From positions 310,001 to 374,000 of the forward strand of contig NC_065550.1 of NCBI RefSeq assembly GCF_022605725.1: 64,000 nucleotides of DNA, in the 5' to 3' direction. A program made the translations under genes and the position numbers. Shown here one piece after another: positions 11,524-21,775 of the stretch. This DNA is from Anthonomus grandis grandis (taxonomy: Eukaryota > Arthropoda > Insecta > Coleoptera > Curculionidae). The notes beneath the pieces were generated by a model. It ran no database searches. It saw only the letters and a list, made by a program, of their open reading frames with translations, and was not told where the DNA came from. Position 1 is the first letter of the stretch. Each line of letters opens with the position of its first letter.

Positions 11524-11689
11524 ATGATAGCAAAACTATCATGTAAAACAATAAACCATTTTCTAATGTTTTTTTGTACCTTATTGCAATCCACCAACCC
11601 AACAAAACACAATTATTTATTTTAAAAAATTGGTAAATATTGATTTAGTTTAGCCATAACATTTTTTTTGGCTGTTTGTTGAAAAACTC

Positions 11690-12150
11690 AAAATTTAATT
11701 AGTCAATAAGAAATAATGTATTTAAGTCACGCCTTGCTGGAATCGGTATGAAACGTAGAAGTTTTTAAGCTACAGGGTCACTCTTATGTCTTACATTTTT
11801 GAGAAAAAAATGGCATCAAAGTTAAGGGTACTTATTTTTAAAGTTGTAAAAAGTCCAAAAAGAATTTTTTTTTAGCTCTTTCGAAAAGTAATATTTAAAA
11901 AAATATTTTTATTAGAAAGGTACATCACTTCTAGGTAAAAACAAATAAAAAAACGCATTGTTTAATCCACTGTATAATTTTTTTATAAGCTTTTATTTGA
12001 CAGTGTGCTTGAATTTAAAAAATACATAAAAATGGCTATAACTTTTAAACTATTCACAATTGCATAACAACATAGAGGGTGATTTTGATTGAACATGACT
12101 CCCTCTATCCTCTGTTTGAGTTGGATCCATCACTTTTGGGACACCCTGTA
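11690..12150. repeat. Right long terminal inverted repeat of DD41D mariner
   Basis: Partner of 9686-10155. Confidence 0.85.
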
Positions 12151-13185
12151 TATAAAATTTGTGTAAGTATCTCAATTTGTCAAATAGCTCTGAATAACTA
12201 TTACAACTGAGTGACTAGAGTAACAATAATGCTCTAATAGAAAGGTCATTTTTTCCTCTGTGATAATTGACAACGTACGAAAAAAGCAAAATTTTACAAT
12301 ATTTTGTTTCTTACCATAGCTAATATCTAGCGGCACCTTTTTTTTTCAGACGGGGGTTCTCTCTAGAAGCTTTGAACATGGTTTACGAAGATGACGACAA
12401 CATTAGAAATATTTATGTTAAGCCCCCAGATATTGGAGACCTCACTTATGAAGATTCTGGCGAGGAGGATGGGGGAGGATTCATCGACAATCTGTCTAGA
12501 AAACAGCCGGAAGCAAATGTTGAGATGCACATGTATGGTAAAGAAGCAGACAAGGTGGAGGATGACGACATCGAAGAAGATGCAGTTCAGAAGATGGATA
12601 TTTTCCAGGAAAGCATCGGAAGTTGCATCCCACAGACTACCTCTTGAGTGAAGAAAATTGAATATGAGTCGTTGGATTGGATAACAAGTGATTTGGTCGA
12701 CAATCCCGCTTGTTTCCCAGCACAAATATGTTGACACCTGTCGAGATGTTCGCATTATTTTTCGACGAGGATATAATTAGATTCATTCTAAACCAATGCA
12801 CGAGTTATGCACTACAGAAGAACTTTCCCGACACACAAATATCTGCAGGAGAAATGAGGTGTTTTTTACCATTTTTTACCCCGACAAAATATAATAAACA
12901 AAAGCTGATATCCAATGGATATTCACTGGATGGATTTGTGCTATCTGAGTTTACTACATTAAAGACGTTGTTGAATATTAAAAAAAAAACCTTTTTAGCT
13001 GCGAGGACCGACAGAACATTTCAATCTGTAGATGAATCTATGACCAAGTTCAAGGAGAGAACTAAAGCAATGCTTCCCTCTGAAGCCCATAGAGAGGGTG
13101 ATAAAACTGTAGACCCGAGGTGAGCCTATGTATAAGATACTAATATCTACTGCAGAAAAGAAAATGAATCAATAGATGGGACAAA

Positions 13186-14087
13186 TGAGCCGTTCAGCGG
13201 AAAAGTGGTCTAACTCCCTTAAAGTAGAAATTTAGAAAATTGATATTTTGCATCTGGATGAATTAAAAAATCACAGTTACATATTCTTTACTTTTTTGTA
13301 CATATTTATGATAACCCTGTACTAAAATTTCATATGGTAAACATTTTTACTGATTGCGCCCATTAATTACATTTTGCCGCCCAATGTCATTCTTCCAGTA
13401 AGTTTTTTTCAAAAACATAGCCGAAAAGTGGTATAACTTGGAGAGTTATATCACTTTTCCTCGTAAAAGTTAACCAAATTTCACAAAACCGATGAACCAA
13501 AGAAAAATAATAGCTGTAGTATGTTTACTATGATATCTATTACTGATAAAAGTGTTCAAAAAATATAGAGCTTGAAGAGCAAAACATTACTACTACTTAT
13601 CTGACATACAAACTTACAGTAAGGAGAGTAAGAACAAGTTATTAAACAAATTAATCTTCATCAGAATCGGATAATGGACCACTGTCAACAGCATCTTCTT
13701 TTGTCAGTAAGTCCAGGAAGAACTGATGCTGAATCGGGGGAATCCACTGAAGAAGTTCTATCATATCTTTTTTCTTAGCTACACTAACTGATCTATACAC
13801 TACGTACCATAACACTAAAAAAACCTGACTAAACAAGAAAAAGCGAGTTTAATAGGACCTGGCGCGACATGGGAACAGCGTGGTGCCTTGACTTATACCA
13901 CTATTCCAGCGAACGAATCCATTATCTTGAGAGGAATAACGTTAGGAAGCACTTATCTCAGCTAAGTTAAAATTTTGACTTATACCAGTTTTCGACTGAA
14001 TATTTTAGACAAGTAGAAACATAATTAATGGTATAACTCAAAAATTAAAAAATACTGACATATACCACTTTTCCTCTGAGCGGCTCA
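13186..14087 (-). mobile_element. DUF7869-type element C, internally deleted
   Basis: The 32-bp inverted termini at 13186-13217 and 14056-14087 read TGAGCCG, then CAG(C/A)GGAAAAGTGGT, and close in TGTCA or CTCC. The flanking dinucleotide AA occurs on both sides (13184-13185, 14088-14089). Subterminal copies of GGTATAA with an A-rich left half and AGTC right half occur at about 13421-13440, 13890-13905 and 13977-13995. Only the C-terminal piece of the encoded protein remains. It lies inside the piggyBac-2 coding region. Confidence 0.72.
13651..13790 (-). pseudogene. C-terminal fragment of DUF7869-family protein
   Basis: Minus-strand reading ending at 13651 contains AKKKDMIELLQWIPPIQHQF and an acidic tail DSDED. 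In full-length members this block follows the DUF7869 core (compare 9331-9433 and 27487-27720). The remainder of the gene is deleted. The match to the family tail is from memory of its pattern, so moderate confidence. Confidence 0.6.
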
Positions 14088-14954
14088 AATGTAGTAATTT
14101 GTTTCGATCACTTTTTCACGTCCACTTGCTGCTACACCAAATAGCGTATGCTTGCGTAGAAACATTCATGGTCAATAGAAAAAATACACCGAAAATTGGA
14201 AAGAGGAGAATGTGAAATGGCCGTGTATCGAGAAGGAATTCTAGCGACCAGATTGAAGGATACGAAAGACGTACTGTTGATGACCAATTGCCATAATAGC
14301 TCAACAGGTCTGATGCAGCGCAAAATGCAGGACGGTAATCTAAAAGAAGTCGAACGTTTTTTTATCGCATGCTAATGACGAGCAGTTTTCAATGCCTTAA
14401 TTATTTACAAAGAAAGAGTAATGAATAATAAAAAAATAGCTCATTCATTACTTTTCTGATTTCATTGGCGGAATTAGTGAAAGAAGGTCCGAGGCACTTC
14501 AAAGGAAATCTCGTAAGCAAGGGCGCGTTTCCAAACAAGTCAAGACGATTTTAAATGTAGGGGATCACCTACCGATTAAAAAAGGTGGTAGAAATAGGTC
14601 AATGTCCAAACAATGTCCCAAGTAATTTTTTTATAAAAAAAAATAAATTTAAAAAAATATGTATAAGTGTGTTTTTAGCATGTCCAATAATATAATTAAG
14701 TGATAAAAACCAGAAATAAATGAGCAGCCCGTAAAAGTCGTGTCCAAAGGGTTAATAAAAAATGTGAAATATGTAAAACAGCTGTAAAATAAATAAATAA
14801 ATAAAATTAACCGTAACTTTAACTTTCACCGTGTAAAATATCCAAATTATTGAGACCACCCTGTACAATATATTTCATTATGATATCAATATAATATCAG
14901 TGATATCATCACATAAATACAATTTCTTCTATTGTTTTATATTATATGCATATA

Positions 14955-16724
14955 TAATGAGGACGCACAAGTTGGAACAAATTCATTTAAAATTTAGGGG
15001 TGTGTTCGAAAAAAAACCGCTAATTTTTTCCTGTGATTTTTTTGATGATGAATTCATGTATACAGCGTGGACCAAAAATTAACTACGACTATCAATTTAA
15101 TTTTTTTTTAATAGAAACATCCATTTTTTATTTTATTTTTCTATTCTGTATAAAATTTTCCGTATATTTTGTATACCATGTCCTATACCTAACCTTAATA
15201 TTTATTAAGAAATTTGCGATTAAATTTTTTATAAATAACCATGAATTTTTGGAACAGTTTATAAAAAAAAACAAAACAAAAAAATTTAAATAAATGTTCA
15301 AATTATTGATCATTAACTTCCTGACAAATTCTTGCAATACTTTACTTATTGTTTGAGGCCTGATTTGTTATATTTCGGCTCTAGTTCTATTTTTTTAATT
15401 CTTGTAAACTTTCAGGTTTAGGTTATACACTACTTTTCCTTCACTTTCTTACTACACTTTCAGGTTATAAAACATATAAACAAACATATAAACTTTAGAC
15501 TTTAAATAACCCCATAGATAAAAATTCAATGGAGTTAAATCTGGGGACCTTGCTGGCCATTCAATAAAACCCCCCTTTCCAATCCATCTATTTGGGAAAA
15601 GGTTGGTAAGGTAATCTCGTACTGGTCGCGAATAGTGTGGGGGGTGGGGCGCCATCCTATTGGGACCATATCGAATCTACCGGTATAAATGGGTTTTCAC
15701 CATTTGGATAAAGTGCAATTAAACTAGGTACTATTTGATTTTGAAGCAACTCTAAATATTTTTCAGAGGCAAGTGCGCCCTCAATAAAGTAGGGACCCCC
15801 AGTTGACGTGCCCATACGTTTAACTTCTTGGGAAATTGTGTGTGATTTTCTGGTGCCCAATAACGAAAATTTTGCCTATTTACAGAACCATTTAAAAAAA
15901 AACTTGCCTTGTCGGAAAAAACAATCTTACTTAAAAATTGTGGCTTTGCATTACATTTATGCATCATTATTTCGCAAAACTCTATTCTGCGGATGTGATC
16001 ATTTTTAATAGGCTCCTGAATTAAATGAATTTTATATGGATGCCATTTATTCCTATGCAAATATTTTAGAACATGATTTACTAACCGACTGATCTGCATC
16101 AACTTGTCGAGTTGATTTATGTGGTTTATTATTTTCTTGTAAATCGAGCAAAATATCTAATTGTCTGTTTTCTGGAAGTGTAGGACGGTTCAGCTCATAT
16201 TACTACCGAACATGTAATAGGCCTCTCCGGGTACTTATTGATAAACAGATCGCAAACTTCGGCCTGTGTTCGAGTCTTGTCGCCATATCCTACCATCATC
16301 AAAAATTCAATTCTTTGTTTTCAGTTAAACGCGCCATTCTTTTAATCTTTGCAATTGCACTTGACACTAAGTGACATTTACGTAAAATAATACATACTGT
16401 TTCCATGCGATTAAATGGTGACAATCAAATATACCTGTTAAAAAAACTATGAAAAAACATGTTTGAATATGCTGAAATGACCCAAACAGTTGCAAATTTC
16501 TTAATAATGTTAGTATTAGATATAAGACATGGTATACAATGTTTCCATTTAAAAAATTGAAGTTGATGGTTATTGCTTATTTTTGGTTTACCTTGTATTC
16601 ATCATTAAAAAAATCGCAAAATATCATCATCATCAAAATAAAAATCGACGTGTCCAAGCGTTTTTTTATTCGAACACACCCCTGAATTTTAAATGAATTT
16701 GTTCCAACTTGCGCGTCCTCACTG
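14955..16724 (-). mobile_element. DD41D-type mariner 2, decayed
   Basis: Long inverted repeats (about 14955-15240 and 16490-16724) share GAGGACGC(A/G)CAAGTTGG and AACAAATTCATTTAAAATT. TA flanks both ends (14953-14954 and 16725-16726). The tip is best read as CAGTGAGGACGC on the right; the left tip has drifted. Confidence 0.82.
15452..16345 (-). pseudogene. Tc1/mariner transposase 2, broken
   Basis: Read on the minus strand from about 16345. Blocks: an N-terminal helix-turn-helix remnant, KYLHRNKWHPYK (near 16035), IVFSDKASFFLNG (near 15910), LNVWA (near 15820), DGAPP (near 15650), HYSRPVRDYL (near 15625) and SPDLTPLNFYLWG (near 15535). The residue at the third catalytic position is N where D is expected, and the glutamate after the first catalytic D is K. 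A small repeat around DGAPP and several frameshifts confirm inactivity. It is most similar in layout to the intact copy at 10456-11523 and to 17437-18524. Confidence 0.82.
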
Positions 16725-16880
16725 TATATATAATGTATAATATCTCTTAAACTAAAGGAGATAAGAATACAGGTTAATGTGGCGCAAAGATGTGTTCAAA
16801 AGGCAGGTCAACAATTTTGAAATACATCCAAAATATTGCAAAATCAGTTTATTTTTTTCTTGTTAAAAAAATTGAAAACG

Positions 16881-18864
16881 ATTTGAAAACGAAACAGATC
16901 CTATTTTGGGTCCCTCAGAACATTTGCGAAAAAATCCTCGGACCCGTCAATTTTTGATTCAAGGGGGAACCATTTTTTTACTAGTTTCGCCCCCCTGTGG
17001 GCAAAGCCCTAGCGGAAGTGACAAGGGCCCCCCAAAATTTTAAATGGAACAGGGGGGTCGAGTGATACCTTATTTTGAAGGTATTTTTATGTGGATTATA
17101 ACCCTTAAGTTTTAAATCGTTACTATTTGCCTAGTCGATACAGGGGCTAATAAAAGTTACAAAAACTTGTCAACATTTTTTATGAAAAAAAATGCTTGTA
17201 AATTTAGCAGTTAAATAAATACAAAAAATTTTGTTCTCCTACATTGTGAACCGTACTTTCTATTGTTTTTTTTTTAATACCCGTAGGTATCTATACCAAT
17301 TCTGCAAGGGAACTCTTGGTTATTGTTGAGACTGTTATTATAGCAACATTTTGAAGTTTAATAGTGGTTGTCAATTACTGCTGTCAGATCATAGTGTGTC
17401 AAACAAATAGCTCTTTAAAGTTAGTTAGTTACAACATTGAGTGTGATAATAGTTTATTCACTTGCTGAAAGAGTTGAAATAATTTCTCTTTTCTTTGCGA
17501 ACAATGAAAATGCTAATAGAACTGCCCAGCTCTTTAACACACTACAACACCCTAATCGACAGGTCCATCGCAAGTACATTTTGGAATTGGTTCAAAAATT
17601 TAGGGAAACTGGATCTGTGGCTAATAAAAAGCGCGAAATGGATAATCCAGTGGTGAATGAAGCATCAGAAGTAGCTATTTTAGGCCATATTGTGCAAGAT
17701 CCTACACTGAGCACAAGTAAGTTATCAACCGTGTCTGGTATTAAGAGAAGCAGCATTCAGAAGATATTAAAAAAAAAAGTTTCATCCGTACAAAATGCAT
17801 CTCGTACAAGAACTAAACTAAACGAAGACGATTTTGATAGGCGAGTACAATTTTGTGAAACTATATCTAAACAAGCCGCCAATGATCCACACTTTCTATT
17901 TAAGGTATGTTTTTCTGAAGAATGCTCCTTTTTCCTAAACGGTACTGTGAATCGTCACAACTGTCGCTATTGGGCTGATTCAACTCCCAGAATATTTCGT
18001 AAGGTGCATACAGAACATCCTGAAAAATTAAATGTTTGGGCTGGCATTTTTGGTGAACATATCGTACGCCCCTTTTTTTACCTGGCAATTTAACAGGAGA
18101 GATGTACCTGGAGTTATTAGAAAATACAATTCATCCAGCATTAGTGGAGATACTAGAAAATAACAACAAGTACTTGGAAAATCGTCTAGTATTTCAGCAA
18201 GATGGGGCGCCACCCCACTATGCTGCAAGGGTTCGTCAATATTTGGACCAAACGTTTCCAGGACAATGGATTGGAAGAAGAGGAGCTATTGAATGGCCTC
18301 CTCGTTCCCCGGACTTAAGTCCCTTATATTTTTTTTTATGGAGCCATTTAAAAACTAAAATTATTGCTAGTCAGCCAACATCGCTAGACCATTTGCGACA
18401 AAGAATAATTGATGAATTTCGTCAAATCATCCCAGAAATTTTGCAAAATGTACGGGAAAGGTTTGAACAAAACCTGTATTATTGTATGGAAGTCGAAGGC
18501 CAACATTTTGAACATTTACTTGATTGATTTTATCTTTAAGCCCTTTATTTAAAATTATACTTTTTAACATTTTTTTTTAACTTTTATTAGCCCCTGTATC
18601 GACTAGGCAAATAGTAACGATTTAAAACTTAAGGGTTATAATCCACATAAAAATACCTTCAAAATAAGGTACCACTCGACCCCTCGTTTCATTTAAAATT
18701 TTGGGGGCCGTTGTCATCCCCGCTAGGGCTTTGCCCTCAGGGGGGCGAAACTAGCAAAAAAATGGTTCTCCCTTGAATCAAAAATTGACGGGTCCGAGGA
18801 TTTTTTCGCAAATGTTCTGAGGGACCCAAAATAGGCTCTGTTTCGTTTTCAAATGGCCACCCTG
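16881..18864 (+). mobile_element. DD41D-type mariner 3, left tip lost
   Basis: Inverted repeats of about 290 bp (16881-17170 and 18577-18864) include the shared GTCGATACAGGGGCTAATAA and the GGGACCCAAAATAGG region. The right tip is the canonical CCACCCTG followed by TA. The left arm starts about 13 bp inside that tip, so the left end was eroded or replaced. Confidence 0.82.
17437..18524 (+). pseudogene. Tc1/mariner transposase 3, broken
   Basis: Two long open frames (to 18093 and from 18102) overlap by a one-base shift near 18085 inside FFLPGN. Blocks: RKYILELVQKF in the N-terminal helix-turn-helix, VCFSEECSFFLNGTVNRHNC (first catalytic position E in place of D), LNVWAGIFG, FQQDGAPPHYAARVRQYL (second D kept) and PPRSPDLSPLYFFLW. 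The third position, 41 residues beyond the second D, is Y. Two lost catalytic residues plus the frameshift mean this copy is dead. It ends with FEHLLD just before the right repeat. Confidence 0.88.
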
Positions 18865-18866
18865 TA

Positions 18867-19314
18867 TATATATTATGTTCGCACATTAAATGGCCCATTA
18901 ACCACTCTTTAAAAACTTCTCTTACTGGACTTAAATATTTCGTTTGTTCATTTTTTAATAATGGTCAATAATTATAACATTTTCAAGCATGTCATGACGG
19001 TTAATTATGACGTCTGGCATTTTTTTAAACAAATTTTTAGTCTGTGTCTTTTCTCTCTGTCCAAACTTAATATATATTTTCCTCTTTTAGATTAATAAAA
19101 AAATTTTGTGATGCGAGCACTAAATCTGAGTTTGCGTGCAAATTTTCCTATAATAAACAAAATAATTAAGAGTGAGCATAAGGATATAAGGATGCAGGGA
19201 CATCATCATAGATCATAGACACATGGATCACATAGGCCCAAGGAGGATCACCTCATAGTCATTTTTGCCGAATCGAATGAGCTATCTATTTTACGTATTT
19301 TTAGGACGTTTACA
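18867..19314. other. Spacer between elements, no gene recognised
   Basis: AT-rich sequence with no open reading frame of note. It separates mariner 3 from the THAP/DUF7869 element. Confidence 0.6.
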
Positions 19315-19940
19315 TCTGAAGACCACAGAGGAAAAAAGATCCAAGTCCAAAATTGTAAAATTTTTGATTATTCGCTATTTTTATACCCTTTCCCTGGTAC
19401 TTTTACTTGCCATAAAATATTCTTCAGAATACTGATCGTAGTCCACTAAAATCAGCGATATAAGTTTGGTACACTTTGGAATAACGATCCAAGTCCGCCC
19501 GAACTCGACAAAGAACGGTCGAAGTCCACAATGTGTCCGCTTACATCGTTTAAGATTCGTTAGCATTTTAGTCGTTATTGTTGTACTGTCCTAAGAGGTT
19601 GTTGGCGTTGTGTACAAAAAATATCTCCCTTTAGAAATTTCACTTAAATGCGCATTGCCGTGAAATAATAAAGACTTATGCGGTCAGTCGCCAGGGAGCG
19701 CTGTAGTCATCTTAAAGTCGTAAGTTCGCCACTCAGTCCGCCATATTGATTATTTTCTTTGTTTACGTGTTTTGTTATTGTACGTTTTTACTCATTTTAA
19801 CTGAGATTATTAAGATGTGGTGTTTTTTTAAAGGATTTAACTGCTTATTGAAAGTTACTTTTTGTGTGTATTTACCGTTTTTTTGTGAGTTAAAGAATAG
19901 CCATGTATTTTGCTGGTGAAAAAAGACCTCAAAAAAAAAA

Positions 19941-20190
19941 TGTTGTGTATCGGGTTGCTCCAATAAAGATGGCAGTCGTTTTCGTTTTCCCAATAAAAAC
20001 CATAAATATTGGATTGATGAGTGGCTGAAAAAAGTTAACAATCCGGAGCTTATGACAATGCCTTTTGATACTTTATACCAAAATTGTGTTGTGTGTGAGA
20101 GAAATTTTCTGCCTGAATAAAGGCAATATGGCTCAAGGTGGGGACTTAAGCCAGGTGCAGTGCCAGTTCTATTTCTTACTAATGAATCAG
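19941..20190 (+). pseudogene. THAP zinc-finger exon, decayed
   Basis: THAP domains are C2CH DNA-binding fingers found in P-element transposases and in many domesticated proteins. The reading shows CCVSGCSN (the CxxxC pair), FRFP, a tryptophan-rich helix, then VCERNF, where the family has CxxHF, and finally LKPGAVPVLF, the AVPT-type closing motif. The zinc-binding histidine is N, and a TAA at 20118-20120 interrupts the frame. The exon ends TCAG at 20190 followed by GTAAAA, a plausible splice donor. A second exon probably begins near 20247. An upstream ATG near 19903 is out of frame across an A-run. Confidence 0.75.
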
Positions 20191-21775
20191 GTAAAAAAAA
20201 TTAATTATTGCGTACCATTATTTTCTTTCTAACATAATAAATTGTAGAAGAGCCAGAGCCACATCACCAAGAATGTAATTAACCACCAATACAACCACTT
20301 TTGCAGTTGTCTGTACAAGATTTTACTGAAGAGTTGTAAGTACCTGAAGTGGATTGCTTACCTGGTTCTTCAAAAGCAGATAGTTCATGCACGACCATCA
20401 GTCAGAAAAATCACATGGTAAGCTAGAAACCAATTTTTAAATATTCTAATATGCTGGGTTTGGGATCCAGTAAATTGGATCAGAACACTTATGAAAAAAT
20501 TGAAAATGGTTGTGCAAAAATCCAGCTCTTAATTTGTTTTAAAACACTTGCTGGAGGGGGGGGGGAGGCACGGGTTAATTTTTTTAGTTTTACCCATGCT
20601 TCGAGAAAACCGTTTTAAGAATGGCAATTTCCAGTCGCCCAGCTAAACTATATAGCTGGTGGCTTATGCTAAAATTTTCGTCAGAGATTTTAATATTAGT
20701 TTCGGGTATCCTCGCTCCGATACGTGTAGTGTGTGTGATGAACACATAGTTAAAATGAAATCACTACAAGAGAAACTAAAGAACACTATCGAAAACGAGG
20801 CACAGTTGGAATTACAAAATGAAATTAAAGGTTTGGAAAATGAAAATAAATTTCATAAACTTAAGTAGCTACTTTCTATACTAGAAAGCGACACGCTAAA
20901 ATACAGTCCAGAGTTAATTGAAGCTATAACCATGGACTTTTCCAAAAATCTTCCTACACCCAACATCACTACCAATGATGTATACTACAAAAGGCAATTG
21001 ACCTTTGTCAGTTTTAATATTCATAAGCTCTCAACCAATGAGGCTGTTTTTTATACATACCCTGAGACTATTGCCAAGAAAGGTGCTGATGAAGTCGCTT
21101 CTTTATTACATGATTTTTGCCATAATATTCTAGGACAAACTGTTAGATGTTTGGAAATATTTTGCGACTCACGTGCAGGCCAAAATAAGAATTACACCAT
21201 TATACGTCTCTTACATTATATGGTCCATAAAGAAGATAGGTTTGATAAAATCAAAATTACATTTCCAATTCGGGGGCACTCGTACTTAGAGTGCGATAAA
21301 GACTTTGCTCTCATCAAACAGAAAACAAGAGTTGAAGTTTCATCCCGATGGGTCGAGGTTTTTAAAAGCGCTAGGGTTAAACCAATGCCATTTAATGTTA
21401 TTGAGTGTACTACAGACATTTTCCATGCATGGACAAAATTTTTAACCCCTCAATATAAAAAAACCTGTCCATTTCCAACAAGGCCAATAAAAGAACTAAT
21501 AATAAGCCATCAACATCCACGAACAATTAAAATGCGAGAAAGTTACAATGGAGTTATGTCAAGTTTTGTTCTAATACCCCCAAGGCCAGGCATAGCGGCT
21601 GCAACACCGGAAAAACTTTACAATGGCCCAGTGGCGGCTGGTCTATATGTGCTGCAGAGCTCAAAGAAAATTAAATAATCTATTAAAAATATGATCTATA
21701 AACTAAAACCCAAAAAAAAAGAAAAAATCTCCGTCCCGCATATTTTTTACACCTATTTTATCAATTAAACAAAAC

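Larger units (their letters stand above)
9686..12150 (+). mobile_element. DD41D Tc1/mariner (rosa-like), complete
   Basis: Full element with tips TACAGGGTGTCCC and its reverse complement, flanked by TA (9684-9685, 12151-12152). A two-base shift of the borders is equally possible because both tips read TATA. The inverted repeats are unusually long: about 470 bp on the left (to about 10155) and 460 bp on the right (from about 11690), with small indels between them. The transposase gene is uninterrupted. It inserted at the TA touching the right end of element A. Confidence 0.92.
12351..14625 (+). pseudogene. piggyBac transposase 2, broken
   Basis: Same family as the copy at 1643-3418; the N-terminus has the matching EDSGEE block (near 12450). 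A T-rich tract and CAG at about 12348-12350 suggest the same upstream intron. Further blocks: MLTPVEMFALFFDEDII (near 12728), QSVDESMTKFK (catalytic D, near 13023), ENESIDGT (near 13160), then after the inserted element VVICFDHFFTST (near 14090), AVYREGILATRLKDTKDV (near 14217) and a tail around 14375-14620. There are several frameshifts and stops, for example after 12645 and 13121. The YNKLMGGVD-type block expected downstream of the inserted element is not visible. Confidence 0.75.
12351..14751 (+). mobile_element. piggyBac-2, decayed, split by a DUF7869-type element
   Basis: The right end is recognisable as CGTGTCCAAAGGG followed by TTAA at 14752-14755. No matching left end could be found, so the start given is only that of the coding exon. 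The coding region is interrupted by the element at 13186-14087. About 20 residues usually present at the insertion point appear to be missing. Confidence 0.6.

Noticed and set aside
4405..12158. Four-base duplication (AAAA or AAAT) for element A
   Set aside because: Works only with shifted or imprecise borders; the TA dinucleotide with the TGAAG border is exact and agrees with elements B and C.
19775..20041. Minus-strand open frame over the THAP exon
   Set aside because: The plus strand has the cysteine pattern and AVP motif of THAP; the minus frame has nothing.
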